Part shown: positions 6,367 through 14,627 of the stretch, in pieces
Layout: every line of letters begins with the position of its first letter
Position numbering within the stretch: the first letter of the stretch is position 1
Assembly (NCBI GenBank): GCA_937915075.1
Contig: CALDMA010000301.1
Location: forward strand, 1-22,722
Origin: an uncultured Oscillospiraceae bacterium
GTDB lineage: Bacteria; Bacillota; Clostridia; Oscillospirales; Oscillospiraceae
DNA length: 22,722 nucleotides
Reading direction: 5' to 3'
Program-made: the position numbers and the translations under genes
Notes under the pieces: generated by a model
Database searches by the model: none
Told to the model about the DNA's origin: nothing
Seen by the model: the letters and a program-made list of their open reading frames with translations, nothing else

Positions 6367-6404
6367 AGCGTGAATTGGATGCTTGTATAGGGCATATTCG
6401 CCCC

Positions 6405-6429
6405 CGCGAAATTTACAACGGATCTTATG
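6405..6429 (+). promoter_or_regulatory. 25-bp cassette motif, copy 5
   Basis: CGCGAAATTTACAACGGA is followed by TCTTATG, 38 bp upstream of the ATG at 6467. It is diverged but keeps the exact length, the CGCG start, the CAA block and the TTATG end. Confidence 0.4.
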
Positions 6430-6466
6430 AAGGAACAACCCTCGAATTTGAAAGGAGAAATGAACG

Positions 6467-6736
6467 ATGGAAGACATGAACGTCAACGAAATCATGACGA
6501 GCGAGGCGACTGAGGAAGCGATGGACGCTGCGGTTTCGGGCGGCAGGAACGTGAAGACCGGACTGGCCCTCGGCGGCGCGATGGTTCTTGGAGCGGTGCT
6601 CTGGGAGCGCGTGGTGAAGCCGACGGCGAGGAAGATTGCAAGCGGAATTGCGGCGAAGAAGGCGGCCAAAGCGAAGAAGGCTGAGCCGGACGATTTGGAC
6701 GACGTGAATCTGGACGACATTCCCGAAATCAAATAA
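6467..6736 (+). CDS. Small membrane protein with Ala/Lys-rich and acidic tail
   Basis: This 89-residue protein starts at ATG 6467, 9 nt after AAAGGAG; an ATG at 6460 is in another frame. The N-terminus is acidic (NEIMTSEATEEAMDAA). One hydrophobic segment (VKTGLALGGAMVLGAVLWERV) is followed by an Ala/Lys-rich stretch, KIASGIAAKKAAKAKKAE, and an Asp-rich end. It is preceded by a 25-bp motif and followed by a strong terminator, so it is probably monocistronic. The pattern is seen in unnamed phage membrane proteins; no function is known to me. Confidence 0.65.
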   Translation: MEDMNVNEIMTSEATEEAMDAAVSGGRNVKTGLALGGAMVLGAVLWERVVKPTARKIASGIAAKKAAKAKKAEPDDLDDVNLDDIPEIK

Positions 6737-6752
6737 GGGGAAACCGATAAAG

Positions 6753-6792
6753 AGCGAAAGCGTCAAACACAGGGCGCTTTCGCTTTTCTTTT
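6753..6792 (+). terminator. Strong intrinsic terminator
   Basis: A perfect 10-bp stem, AGCGAAAGCG with CGCTTTCGCT, has a 12-nt loop and is followed by TTTCTTTT. Confidence 0.85.
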
Positions 6793-6819
6793 GCGCGCAA
6801 AGAAAGAGAGGAAGAAAAG

Positions 6820-7422
6820 ATGGACGATTACAAGCCGAACTCGCACCGCTACAAAGAGCGGCAGGCCGAAGAGAAAACGGCGGAGCACCGGGCGGAAAAG
6901 GTGGTTACCGGCGGGGTGAAGCAGCGCAAAAAGAGCGGGCTGAGCCGGGCCGGGAGCGTATTCATGCCGGGCGACGTGGACAGCGTGAAGAATTATATCC
7001 TGATGGACGTGCTGGTGCCGTCGATCAAGCGGGCGATTTCGGACATCATCTGCAACGGAATCAACATGCTGCTGGGCGAGCCGACGCGGAGCAAGCCTTC
7101 CACACAGGGGGCGAAGGTTTCATATCGCTCGTATTACGAGCAGAACGACCGGCGCGATTACGCCCGCCCCCGGGCGCAGGCCGCCTACAGCTATGACGAC
7201 GTTATATTTGACAACCGCGGCGACGCGGAAGAGGTGCTCTGCCGGATGGAGGAGCTGCTGGAGCGGTTTGAAGTGGTCAGCGTGGCCGATCTGTTCGATA
7301 TGGCGGGCATCAGCTGCAACTATACGGACAACAAATACGGCTGGACAGACCTGCGGGACGCGCGGGTTGCGCGCGTGAGCGACGGATACGTCATCCGTCT
7401 GCCGCGGGCGACGAGCCTGTAA
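6820..7422 (+). CDS. Conserved phage protein, unknown function
   Basis: This 200-residue protein has a basic, flexible N-terminus followed by the conserved block VKNYILMDVLVPSIKRAISD, with CNGINMLLGEP after it. A linker rich in Tyr, Arg and Asp follows (YRSYYEQNDRRDYARPRAQ). The C-terminal domain includes DVIFDNRGDAEEVLCRMEELL and DNKYGWTDLRDARVARVSDG. I recall the same architecture in many gut phage proteins without a named function. The amphipathic central helix could associate with membranes or DNA, but nothing decides this. The ATG follows AGAGGAAG, after a strong terminator, so a promoter should lie between 6793 and 6819. Confidence 0.75.
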   Translation: MDDYKPNSHRYKERQAEEKTAEHRAEKVVTGGVKQRKKSGLSRAGSVFMPGDVDSVKNYILMDVLVPSIKRAISDIICNGINMLLGEPTRSKPSTQGAKVSYRSYYEQNDRRDYARPRAQAAYSYDDVIFDNRGDAEEVLCRMEELLERFEVVSVADLFDMAGISCNYTDNKYGWTDLRDARVARVSDGYVIRLPRATSL

Positions 7423-7437
7423 AAAACGGAGGGAAAC

Positions 7438-7746
7438 ATGGAAAACGACGCGGTAAACCATCCGAAGCATTACAAAACCCCGAGCGGGCTGGAGACCATC
7501 GACGTGATCGAGGCGTTTACGGCCGAGCTGAAGGGAAGCGAGGCGACGAACACCGGCAACATACTCAAGTATATTTGCCGCTGGAAAAAGAAGAACGGCC
7601 TGGAGGACCTGAAAAAGGCGCGCTGGTATCTCAATCGGCTGATCGACCGGCTGGAAAAGGAAGCAGCGGACGGCCTGACGATTACATGCATAGACGGCCG
7701 CTGTTATACGACTGCATCAAACGGGAGGGAAGAGAATGAAAATTGA
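7438..7746 (+). CDS. DUF3310 family protein
   Basis: This 102-residue protein has the DUF3310 signature: VNHPKHY near the N-terminus, ETIDVIEAF, then TGNILKYICRWKKKNGLEDLKKARWYLNRLID. This family is common in phages and is often labelled nucleotide kinase-like. That activity is not established and no P-loop is visible. The C-terminal 20 residues are variable. The ATG follows GGAGGG, and the end overlaps the next start by 11 bp, so it is coupled to the third DUF6353-like gene. Confidence 0.85.
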   Translation: MENDAVNHPKHYKTPSGLETIDVIEAFTAELKGSEATNTGNILKYICRWKKKNGLEDLKKARWYLNRLIDRLEKEAADGLTITCIDGRCYTTASNGREENEN

Positions 7747-8656
7747 TATTTCCAAATGGACGCGCCGGGGGACGCTGGCCTGGAAAAAGCACGGCCCGGA
7801 AATTCTGGTGCTGCTGGGCGTGGGCGGCGTGATCGGCGGCGGGGTGATGGCCTGCCGGGCGACGCTGAAGCTTGACGGCGTAATGGAAGACCACGCGGCG
7901 CGGACGGACGCTCTGCGCGAAGCGCAAAAGGAAGACGAAACCTGCGAGGGCCGCAGGGAGATGGCGCTGGCGTATCTGACGACCGGAACGGCGCTGGCAA
8001 GGCTTTACGCCCCCGCGGCGACGGTGAGCCTGCTTTCCATCGCGAGCATCCTTGCGGGCAACAGCATGCTGCGCAGACGCGGGGCGGCGCTGGCGGCGGC
8101 CTATCTGACGCTGGAAAAAAGCTTCCGGGATTATCGCGGCCGGGTGCGCGAGCGCTTTGGCGAGGAAACGGAGAACGAACTGCGCCACGGCCTGCGCCGG
8201 GAAAAGATGGAAGAGACCATCGTCACGGAGGACGGGAAGAAAAAGAAAGTGAAGCGCGAGATCATGCTGGGCGCGGAAAACGGCCCGAGCGACTTCGCCC
8301 GATATTTCGCCTATGGCGAGGCGAAGGGAGCGGAGGCGAACGAGGATTATAACCGCTTCTTCCTGCGGGCGCAGGAGGAAATGGCCAACCATATGCTGCG
8401 CGCCCGGGGCGTGCTGTTCCTCAACGAGGTATACGACATGCTGGGCATCGACCGATCGATCGCCGGTCAGGCCGTGGGCTGGGTATACGACAGGGACAGC
8501 GAGGACGGCGACAACTATGTCGATTTCGGCGTGCAGGAGGTTTACCGCAAAAAGAGCGACGCGCCGGGCGATTACGAGAAGGTGTTCCTGCTGGATTTCA
8601 ACGTGGACGGCGCCATTCTCGATCACTCGGTGGACAAGGGGCTGCTGACGGCGTAA
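7736..8656 (+). CDS. DUF6353-like membrane protein, paralog 3
   Basis: This protein has 306 residues and is the longest of the three paralogs. Hydrophobic segments are ILVLLGVGGVIGGGVMACRA near the N-terminus and YAPAATVSLLSIASILAG in the middle. The shared block AAYLTLEKSFRDYRGRVRERFG follows. The soluble C-terminal part contains FLRAQEEMANHMLRARGVLF, LNEVYDMLGIDRS and AVGWVYDRDS. An extra linker with TVTEDGKKKKVKREIMLG-like composition separates the parts. Its ATG follows GGAGGG and overlaps the DUF3310 gene. Divergence among the three copies suggests old duplications with specialisation. Confidence 0.75.
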   Translation: MKIDISKWTRRGTLAWKKHGPEILVLLGVGGVIGGGVMACRATLKLDGVMEDHAARTDALREAQKEDETCEGRREMALAYLTTGTALARLYAPAATVSLLSIASILAGNSMLRRRGAALAAAYLTLEKSFRDYRGRVRERFGEETENELRHGLRREKMEETIVTEDGKKKKVKREIMLGAENGPSDFARYFAYGEAKGAEANEDYNRFFLRAQEEMANHMLRARGVLFLNEVYDMLGIDRSIAGQAVGWVYDRDSEDGDNYVDFGVQEVYRKKSDAPGDYEKVFLLDFNVDGAILDHSVDKGLLTA

Positions 8657-8674
8657 CGGCCGCAAGCGCCTGGG

Positions 8675-9034
8675 GTGTATCTGAAAAGGAAAAGGGGGAA
8701 AGCGCCCTGCGGCGCGGGAAAAATGGTTTGGGCAATATTTTTAACGCTTGTTATTGCGGTGATGGGGATGACGCTGGCGCACACATACGGCAGATGCAGG
8801 CGGCGGGAGGCTGAAAACCGCCGCCTTGCCGACGAAAACGACGGCCTCAGGCGCAGAATTTCGGACTGCTGCGAGCAGGAACAGCGCCGCAAGGAACGGG
8901 CCGCCTATGAGCGGGGATTATACGACGGACGGCAGACGGACGCGCTGTATCGAAGCGTGCTGCGCCGCTATTCGGCCCGGGAGCAGGTTTCCGTGATGAT
9001 CAACGGCGAGGATCGCGGCGGGCAGGCCGGTTAA
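8675..9034 (+). CDS. Membrane-anchored coiled-coil protein
   Basis: This protein has 119 residues from the GTG at 8675, or 103 from the ATG at 8723. The start is undecided because neither has a strong ribosome site at ideal spacing. The shorter form begins MVWAIFLTLVIAVMGMTL, a typical signal-anchor. A coiled coil follows (RRREAENRRLADENDGLRRRI), then a charged helical tail. The shape resembles Rz-like spanins or other phage membrane coiled-coil proteins, but the location among early-type genes argues against a lysis role. The next gene starts 14 bp downstream. Confidence 0.6.
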   Translation: MYLKRKRGKAPCGAGKMVWAIFLTLVIAVMGMTLAHTYGRCRRREAENRRLADENDGLRRRISDCCEQEQRRKERAAYERGLYDGRQTDALYRSVLRRYSAREQVSVMINGEDRGGQAG

Positions 9035-9047
9035 GGAGGGAAAAACG

Positions 9048-9590
9048 ATGAACAAGGCATGGACGGGATGTATATTTTTCGCGCTGGGCGCGGCGGGCGG
9101 CGCGCTGGCGGCCCGCAGATTTTTTGCGGAAAAATACGCGCGCATTGCGCAGGAGGAAATCGACTCGGTGAAGGCCGCGTTTGCCAGGCGCGAAAAACCG
9201 GCGCGCGAGGAGCCCGCGGCCAGCGGGAAGGAAAAGACGGACTATCGCGCTTACACCGAAGCGCTCAGCTACGCGGAAAAGGCGGAGGAGCCGGCAATCG
9301 AGCTGCCGCCCCGCGTGATCGCGCCGGACGAATTCGGCGAGATGGACGAATACGACCAGATCAGCCTGACGTACTACGCGGACGGGACGCTGACCGACGA
9401 GGCCGACCGCGCGCTGGACGAGCGGGAGATTGAGGAAACCATCGGCCGGGAAAACCTGCGGCACTTCGGCGAATACGAGCCTGACTCGGTCTTCGTGCGC
9501 AACGACCGGCTGAAGGCGGATTACGAAATTCTGCTCAGCCGCGGCAGCTACGCCGAAACGCTTGCGGCCAGGCCGTATCTGGCGCGCTGA
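9048..9590 (+). CDS. Conserved membrane-anchored phage protein
   Basis: This 180-residue protein has an N-terminal hydrophobic segment (WTGCIFFALGAAGGALAA) and a coiled-coil-like part with YARIAQEEIDSVKAAF. An acidic linker follows. The C-terminal domain contains EYDQISLTYYADGTLTDEAD, HFGEYEPDSVFVRNDRL and DYEILLSR. I recall the C-terminal domain as widespread in gut phages without known function. The ATG follows AAGGAGGG. It probably belongs to the same transcript as the neighbouring membrane proteins. Confidence 0.75.
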   Translation: MNKAWTGCIFFALGAAGGALAARRFFAEKYARIAQEEIDSVKAAFARREKPAREEPAASGKEKTDYRAYTEALSYAEKAEEPAIELPPRVIAPDEFGEMDEYDQISLTYYADGTLTDEADRALDEREIEETIGRENLRHFGEYEPDSVFVRNDRLKADYEILLSRGSYAETLAARPYLAR

Positions 9591-9616
9591 GGGCGGCCCG
9601 GGGGAGGAAGGCAGAT

Positions 9617-10183
9617 TTGACGCAGGGCAGGAGGGCGAAGCGAGGCGAGACGATTCGAGAAGCATATTTTCAATGGATGGTTTCTCTTGTATGCGGCGAA
9701 CGGCGCACGGACCCCGAGGCATGGGAGCGCCTGTTTCGCCTGCTTCATGAAACGGAGTTTACATACACGCTGGAAATGGACGGGAACCGGGCGGAGGATG
9801 GAACGGATCTGCGATACCGGTTCGCATACGAACGCGGCTGGCCGGCGGAGGAAGTCCGGGCGGAGCTGGACGGGCGGCCGTGCAGCGTGCTCGAAATGAT
9901 GGCGGCGCTGGCGGCGCGCTGCGAGGAGCACATCATGGCCGACCCGGCCAGCGGCGACCGGACGGACAAATGGTTCTTCGGCATGCTGCAAAGCCTGGGG
10001 CTTGGCGAAATAAAAAGCCGGACGGACGAAAAGCGCGCCCGCGCGATACTCGAGCGCTTTTTGAAAAGGGAATACGAGCCGGACGGCCGGGGCGGCCTGT
10101 TCACGATAAAAAACGGGCGGCACGACATGCGGAGGATTGAAATCTGGTACCAGATGATGTGGTATCTGGACGAGATAACGTGA
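9617..10183 (+). CDS. Conserved phage protein, unknown function
   Basis: This 188-residue protein starts at TTG 9617, 8 nt after GGAGGAAGG. There is no in-frame ATG before the conserved region, so the rare start is likely real. The conserved features are YFQWMVSLVC, LLHETEFTYTLEMDGNRAED, LRYRFAYERG, PCSVLEMMAALAARCEE, DRTDKWFFGMLQSLGL and a C-terminal YEPDGRGGLFTI followed by IEIWYQMMWYLD. I remember the family as common in gut phages and close to replication genes, but without a function. It is soluble and largely helical. Confidence 0.8.
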   Translation: MTQGRRAKRGETIREAYFQWMVSLVCGERRTDPEAWERLFRLLHETEFTYTLEMDGNRAEDGTDLRYRFAYERGWPAEEVRAELDGRPCSVLEMMAALAARCEEHIMADPASGDRTDKWFFGMLQSLGLGEIKSRTDEKRARAILERFLKREYEPDGRGGLFTIKNGRHDMRRIEIWYQMMWYLDEIT

Positions 10184-10200
10184 AAAGAGGGGAGAAAAAG

Positions 10201-10386
10201 ATGGACGAGCGGACGATTACGCTGCTGGTTTTGCCGCGGGACGCGCACGCGCGCGCCCTGGAAAAGAAGCTGCACAGACAGGAGCGGCGGACGGACGTGC
10301 TGTGCCTGTGGGGCGCGGCGCTGGGGCTGATGATGGCGGGCCTTCTGATTCAAACGGGGGAGGGCAAAGCGAAAAAACAAAAATGA
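10201..10386 (+). CDS. Small membrane protein
   Basis: This 61-residue protein starts at ATG 10201 with GAGGGGAG upstream. It is basic at the N-terminus, with the helix HARALEKKLHRQERRTD, followed by one hydrophobic segment (VLCLWGAALGLMMAGLLI) and a short basic tail. Function unknown. It is the last gene before the large replication protein. Confidence 0.55.
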   Translation: MDERTITLLVLPRDAHARALEKKLHRQERRTDVLCLWGAALGLMMAGLLIQTGEGKAKKQK

Positions 10387-10426
10387 AAGAGCAAGGCAAT
10401 TCAAAAGGCCGATAGAGGGATGACAT

Positions 10427-13400
10427 ATGATCGACTTTTTGATGATATCCACCCGGACGACGAAGCGCGGCGTGGTTGAAATCTATCCGAAGTTCATCAT
10501 CAGGAACCCGAGCGAGCATCTGATGATCCGCGGCGGCGATTTTTACGCGATCTGGGTGGAAGAAAAAGGTCTATGGTCGACAAACGAACAGGACGCCATC
10601 GACGCCATTGACCGGGAACTGGACGAATACGCGAAGGCGAACGGCGAAAAATTCGACGGGGGCTTTCGCGTGCTGCATATGTGGGACGCGGAGAGCGGGA
10701 TGATCGACGCATGGCACCGCTACTGCCAGAAGCAGATGCGCGATTCGTTCCACATGCTGGACGAGAAGCTTATATTTTCCAACACGGCAACAACGAGAAA
10801 GGATTACGCCTCGCGGCGGCTGCCCTATCCGCTGGAAAAGGGCGAAACAAGGGCCTGGGAGCGGCTTTTGAGCGTGCTCTACGCCGAGGGCGAACGCAAG
10901 AAGATCGAATGGGCCATCGGGTCGATCGTATCGGGCGAGAGCCGGAAGCTGCAGAAATTCATGGTATTCTACGGCGCGGCGGGAACGGGCAAATCGACTG
11001 TGATCAACATCATCCAGCAGCTGTTTGAGGGCTATACGAGCGTATTCGACGCAAAGGCGCTCGGCTCGGCGAGCAACAGCTTCGCGCTGGAAGCCTTCCG
11101 GAGCAACCCGCTTGTGGCCATCCAGCACGACGGCGATCTGAGCCGGATCGAGGACAACACGCGCCTGAACTCGCTGGTGAGCCACGAGATGATGACGGTG
11201 AACGAAAAATTCAAAAGCACCTACGCGAACCGGTTCAAGTGTTTTCTCTTTATGGGCACGAACAAGCCCGTGAAGATCACCGACGCGAAAAGCGGCCTCA
11301 TCCGCCGCCTGATCGACGTGACCCCAACGGGGGAGAAGATAAAGCCCGGCGAGTATCGCCAGCTGATGAAGCAGATCACCTTCGAGCTGGGCGCAATCGC
11401 CTACCGGTGCCGGGACGCGTATCTCGCCAAGCCGGACGCGTACGACGATTATATTCCCCTCAGCATGCTGGGGGCGAGCAACGATTTTTACAACTTTGTG
11501 ATGGATTCATGGCCCGTATTCCGCCGGGAGGACGAGACGACGCTGAAGGCCGCCTGGACGATGTATAAAACCTACTGCGAGGAGGCGAAGGTGGCCTATC
11601 CCTACTCGCAGCGCGCGTTCAAGGAGGAGCTGAAGAACTACTTCCGCCGCTACGAAGAGCGCAAGGCGCTGCCGGACGGAACGCGCGTGCGCAGCTATTA
11701 CGCCGGCTTCCGGGCAGAAAAATTTGAAAGCGCGCAGGGGGACGAAGAAAAGGACGAACCGGGCGAGGAGGAAAAGGAGCGAAATCCCGCAATCGAACTG
11801 AAAGCGCAGCCTTCCCGCTTCGACGCGCTATACGCCGAATGCCCGGCGCAATACAGCAGCGAAGCCGGAACGCCCTGCCGCAAATGGGAGGACGTGAAGA
11901 CGACGCTGGCAGAAATCGACACGGCGCGGGAGCACTACGTGAAGCCCCCGAGCCAGATGATTGTGATCGATTTCGATATCCCGGGGGCGGAGGGCGAAAA
12001 GAGCCTCGAACGCAACCTGGAGGAGGCGGGCAAGTGGCCGCCGACCTACGCGGAAACGAGCCGCAGCGGGAAGGGGATTCACCTGCATTATATTTACGAG
12101 GGCGACGTGACGCGCCTGAGCCGCGTTTACGCCGACCATATCGAAATCAAGGTTTTTACCGGAAAAAGCAGCCTGCGCAGAAAGCTTACGCGCTGCAACG
12201 ACCTGCCGCTGGCAACGATCACGCACGGGCTGCCGCTGAAGGAGGAGAAAAAGACGGTCAACTTCGATTCCGTTCAGAGCGAACGGGGGCTGAGGAACCT
12301 GATCAAACGGAACCTGGCGAAGGAAATTCTGCCCAACACCAAGCCGAGCATCGACCTGATTGCCAAAGACCTGGAAAACGCATACGCAAACGCGGCCTTC
12401 AGCTACGACGTGAGCGACATGAAAAACGCCGTGCTGGCCTTTGCGGCGCACAGCACCCATCAGGCGGACTACTGCCTCAAGCTGGTAAGCCGCATGCGCT
12501 TCAAATCGAAGGACCACGAAGAGGAAGCGGCGGCCGCGGCAAACGGAGAAGGCGCGGAGCGCCCGATCGTCTTCTACGACGTGGAGGTGTTTCCCAACCT
12601 TTTGCTGGTGAACTGGAAACCGGCGGGGGAAGGGAAGCCCGTCGCGCGGATGATCAACCCCAAGCCCGCGGAAATTGAAGAGCTGATGCGCTACCGGCTG
12701 ATCGGCTTCAACTGCCGGCGATACGACAACCATATTCTCTACGCCCGGCTGATGGGCTACTCCAACGCGCAGCTTTACAGCCTCAGCCAGCGGATTATCG
12801 CGGGCGGAAAGCGCTCGGACGCGTTCTTCGGCGAGGCTTACAACGTCAGCTACACCGATGTTTACGATTTCGCATCGGCGGCGAACAAGAAGAGCCTGAA
12901 AAAATTCGAAATCGAATTGGGGATTCACCATCAGGAACTGGGGCTGCCCTGGGACAAGCCCGTGCCGGAAGCGCTCTGGCCGAAGGTGGCCGAATACTGC
13001 GACAACGACGTAATCGCCACGGAGGCGGTATTCAATCACCTGGCCAGCGACTGGACGGCGAGAAAAATCCTGGCCGACATTGCCGGGATGACGGTAAACG
13101 ACACGACGAACAGCCTGACCACGCGGATTATATTCGACCGGGCGCGCAGGCCGCAGGAGGAATTCAACTATCGCGACCTGGCGGTGCCCGTCCATCAGCT
13201 GCGGCAGGAGGTGATGGATTTCCTGAAAAACGCGGCCCCGGAAATGATGGAGGCCCCGCACGGCGAGGAGGAAAGCCTGCTGCCCTATTTCCCCGGCTAC
13301 AGATACGAAAAGGGGATATCGACCTATTGCGGGGAAGAGGTGGGCGAAGGCGGGTATGTATACGCCGAGCCGGGCATGTACGCAAACATCGCGCTGCTGG

Positions 13401-14575
13401 ACATCGCATCGATGCACCCGCACAGCGTAATTGCCGAATGCCTGTTCGGCCCGCGGTTCACAAAGCGGTTCAAGGAAATCGTCGACGGGCGCGTGAGCAT
13501 CAAGCACAAGGCATGGGGCGAGGTGAACGAAATCCTGGACGGGAAGCTGACCCCGTACATCAAACTGGTACAGGACGGAAAGCTGAAGGCCAAGGAGCTT
13601 GCCAACGCGCTGAAGACGGCGATCAACTCCGTATACGGGCTGACGAGCGCGGCGTTTGAAAACGCCTTCCGCGACCCGCGCAACCGCGACAACATCGTGG
13701 CCAAGCGCGGCGCGCTGTTTATGGTAAACCTGAAAAAGGAGGTGCAGGAGCGCGGCTTCACCGTGGCGCACATCAAGACGGACTCGATCAAGATCCCGGA
13801 GGCGACGAAGGAGATTATCGATTTTGTGACGGAATACGGCAAGCGCTTCGGCTACACGTTCGAGCACGAGGCGACCTACGAGCGGATGTGTCTGGTGAAC
13901 GACGCGGTTTACATCGCCCGCTACAGCGGGAAGGAGGATTGCGAGCGCCGATACGGTTATATTCCCGACAAGAACGCGGAAAGCCCGGGAGAATGGACGG
14001 CCACGGGCAAGCAATTCGCCGTGCCGTATGTTTTCAAGACGCTCTTTAGCCGCGAAGCGATTGAATTCGCCGATCTATGCGAGACGTTTTCGGTGAGCGG
14101 GGCGCTTTATCTGGACATGAATGAAGCGCTTCCCGACGTGGAGGAAGAAGAGAAGGCGCTTGCGAAGCTGATGAAGGAAAACGGACTGACGCACGAGGAG
14201 CTGATGGACTTCCAGGCGACGGGCGAACTGCCGGAGGCCTGCGACAGCGCGGCGCTGGCGATGAACCTGCACGGGCTGACGGAGGCGATTGCGCGAGGGC
14301 ACGATTATCACTTCATCGGCCGGGTGGGGCAGTTTACGCCCGTCAAACCCGGAACGGGAGGCGGCCTGCTGCTGCGCGAAGCGGGCGGCAAATACGCCGC
14401 CGCAACCGGGAGCAAGGGCTGGCGCTGGATGGAAAGCGAAATGGTGGCGGCGCTGAACAAACAGGACGACATCGACCGCGGCTACTACAACCGGCTGGTG
14501 GACGATGCGATTGAAACAATAGGCCGATACGGCGACTTTGAATGGTTTGCGGGGGCTGAGCCCTCGAAAAACTGA
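10427..14575 (+). CDS. Fused SF3 helicase, PrimPol-like, exonuclease and family B DNA polymerase
   Basis: This 1382-residue protein appears to combine most activities of a replisome. Residues 160-340 are an SF3/D5-like helicase: Walker A GAAGTGKS at 183-190, Walker B around LVAIQHDGD at 229-237, and FLFMGTNKP at 273-281. Residues 460-600 look like an archaeo-eukaryotic primase domain: VIDFDIPG at 513-520, SGKGIHLHYIY at 547-557 and HIEIKVF at 571-577. Residues 713-880 are a 3'-5' exonuclease: DVE at 718-720, FNCRRYDNH at 761-769 and YCDND at 857-861. Residues 985-1160 carry polymerase B motifs: DIASMHPHS at 992-1000, KTAINSVYG at 1063-1071 and KTDS at 1117-1120. Acidic linkers separate the parts. 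The ATG follows GAGGGATG. It is upstream of an SSB-like gene and an SF2 helicase. I recall similar fused proteins in gut phages. The activities are inferred from motifs, and the PrimPol call is the least certain. Confidence 0.85.
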   Translation: MIDFLMISTRTTKRGVVEIYPKFIIRNPSEHLMIRGGDFYAIWVEEKGLWSTNEQDAIDAIDRELDEYAKANGEKFDGGFRVLHMWDAESGMIDAWHRYCQKQMRDSFHMLDEKLIFSNTATTRKDYASRRLPYPLEKGETRAWERLLSVLYAEGERKKIEWAIGSIVSGESRKLQKFMVFYGAAGTGKSTVINIIQQLFEGYTSVFDAKALGSASNSFALEAFRSNPLVAIQHDGDLSRIEDNTRLNSLVSHEMMTVNEKFKSTYANRFKCFLFMGTNKPVKITDAKSGLIRRLIDVTPTGEKIKPGEYRQLMKQITFELGAIAYRCRDAYLAKPDAYDDYIPLSMLGASNDFYNFVMDSWPVFRREDETTLKAAWTMYKTYCEEAKVAYPYSQRAFKEELKNYFRRYEERKALPDGTRVRSYYAGFRAEKFESAQGDEEKDEPGEEEKERNPAIELKAQPSRFDALYAECPAQYSSEAGTPCRKWEDVKTTLAEIDTAREHYVKPPSQMIVIDFDIPGAEGEKSLERNLEEAGKWPPTYAETSRSGKGIHLHYIYEGDVTRLSRVYADHIEIKVFTGKSSLRRKLTRCNDLPLATITHGLPLKEEKKTVNFDSVQSERGLRNLIKRNLAKEILPNTKPSIDLIAKDLENAYANAAFSYDVSDMKNAVLAFAAHSTHQADYCLKLVSRMRFKSKDHEEEAAAAANGEGAERPIVFYDVEVFPNLLLVNWKPAGEGKPVARMINPKPAEIEELMRYRLIGFNCRRYDNHILYARLMGYSNAQLYSLSQRIIAGGKRSDAFFGEAYNVSYTDVYDFASAANKKSLKKFEIELGIHHQELGLPWDKPVPEALWPKVAEYCDNDVIATEAVFNHLASDWTARKILADIAGMTVNDTTNSLTTRIIFDRARRPQEEFNYRDLAVPVHQLRQEVMDFLKNAAPEMMEAPHGEEESLLPYFPGYRYEKGISTYCGEEVGEGGYVYAEPGMYANIALLDIASMHPHSVIAECLFGPRFTKRFKEIVDGRVSIKHKAWGEVNEILDGKLTPYIKLVQDGKLKAKELANALKTAINSVYGLTSAAFENAFRDPRNRDNIVAKRGALFMVNLKKEVQERGFTVAHIKTDSIKIPEATKEIIDFVTEYGKRFGYTFEHEATYERMCLVNDAVYIARYSGKEDCERRYGYIPDKNAESPGEWTATGKQFAVPYVFKTLFSREAIEFADLCETFSVSGALYLDMNEALPDVEEEEKALAKLMKENGLTHEELMDFQATGELPEACDSAALAMNLHGLTEAIARGHDYHFIGRVGQFTPVKPGTGGGLLLREAGGKYAAATGSKGWRWMESEMVAALNKQDDIDRGYYNRLVDDAIETIGRYGDFEWFAGAEPSKN

Positions 14576-14586
14576 TTTATATTTTC

Positions 14587-14601
14587 AAAAAAAAAAAAAA
14601 A
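14587..14601 (+). other. Run of 15 A residues
   Basis: A TTTTC-A15 tract lies between the polymerase stop and the SSB-like gene. A similar TTTTC-A10 tract precedes the glycyl-radical gene (22057-22066). It may be a promoter-upstream element, a slippery tract or sequencing-prone sequence. Confidence 0.5.
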
Positions 14602-14627
14602 CGGACAAGAGAAAGGAAGAAAACACC

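Noticed and set aside
11828..14014. 728-codon open frame on the minus strand
   Set aside because: It is a GC-rich shadow of the replication gene; the protein has biased Arg/Val/His composition, and the opposite strand has clear catalytic motifs.
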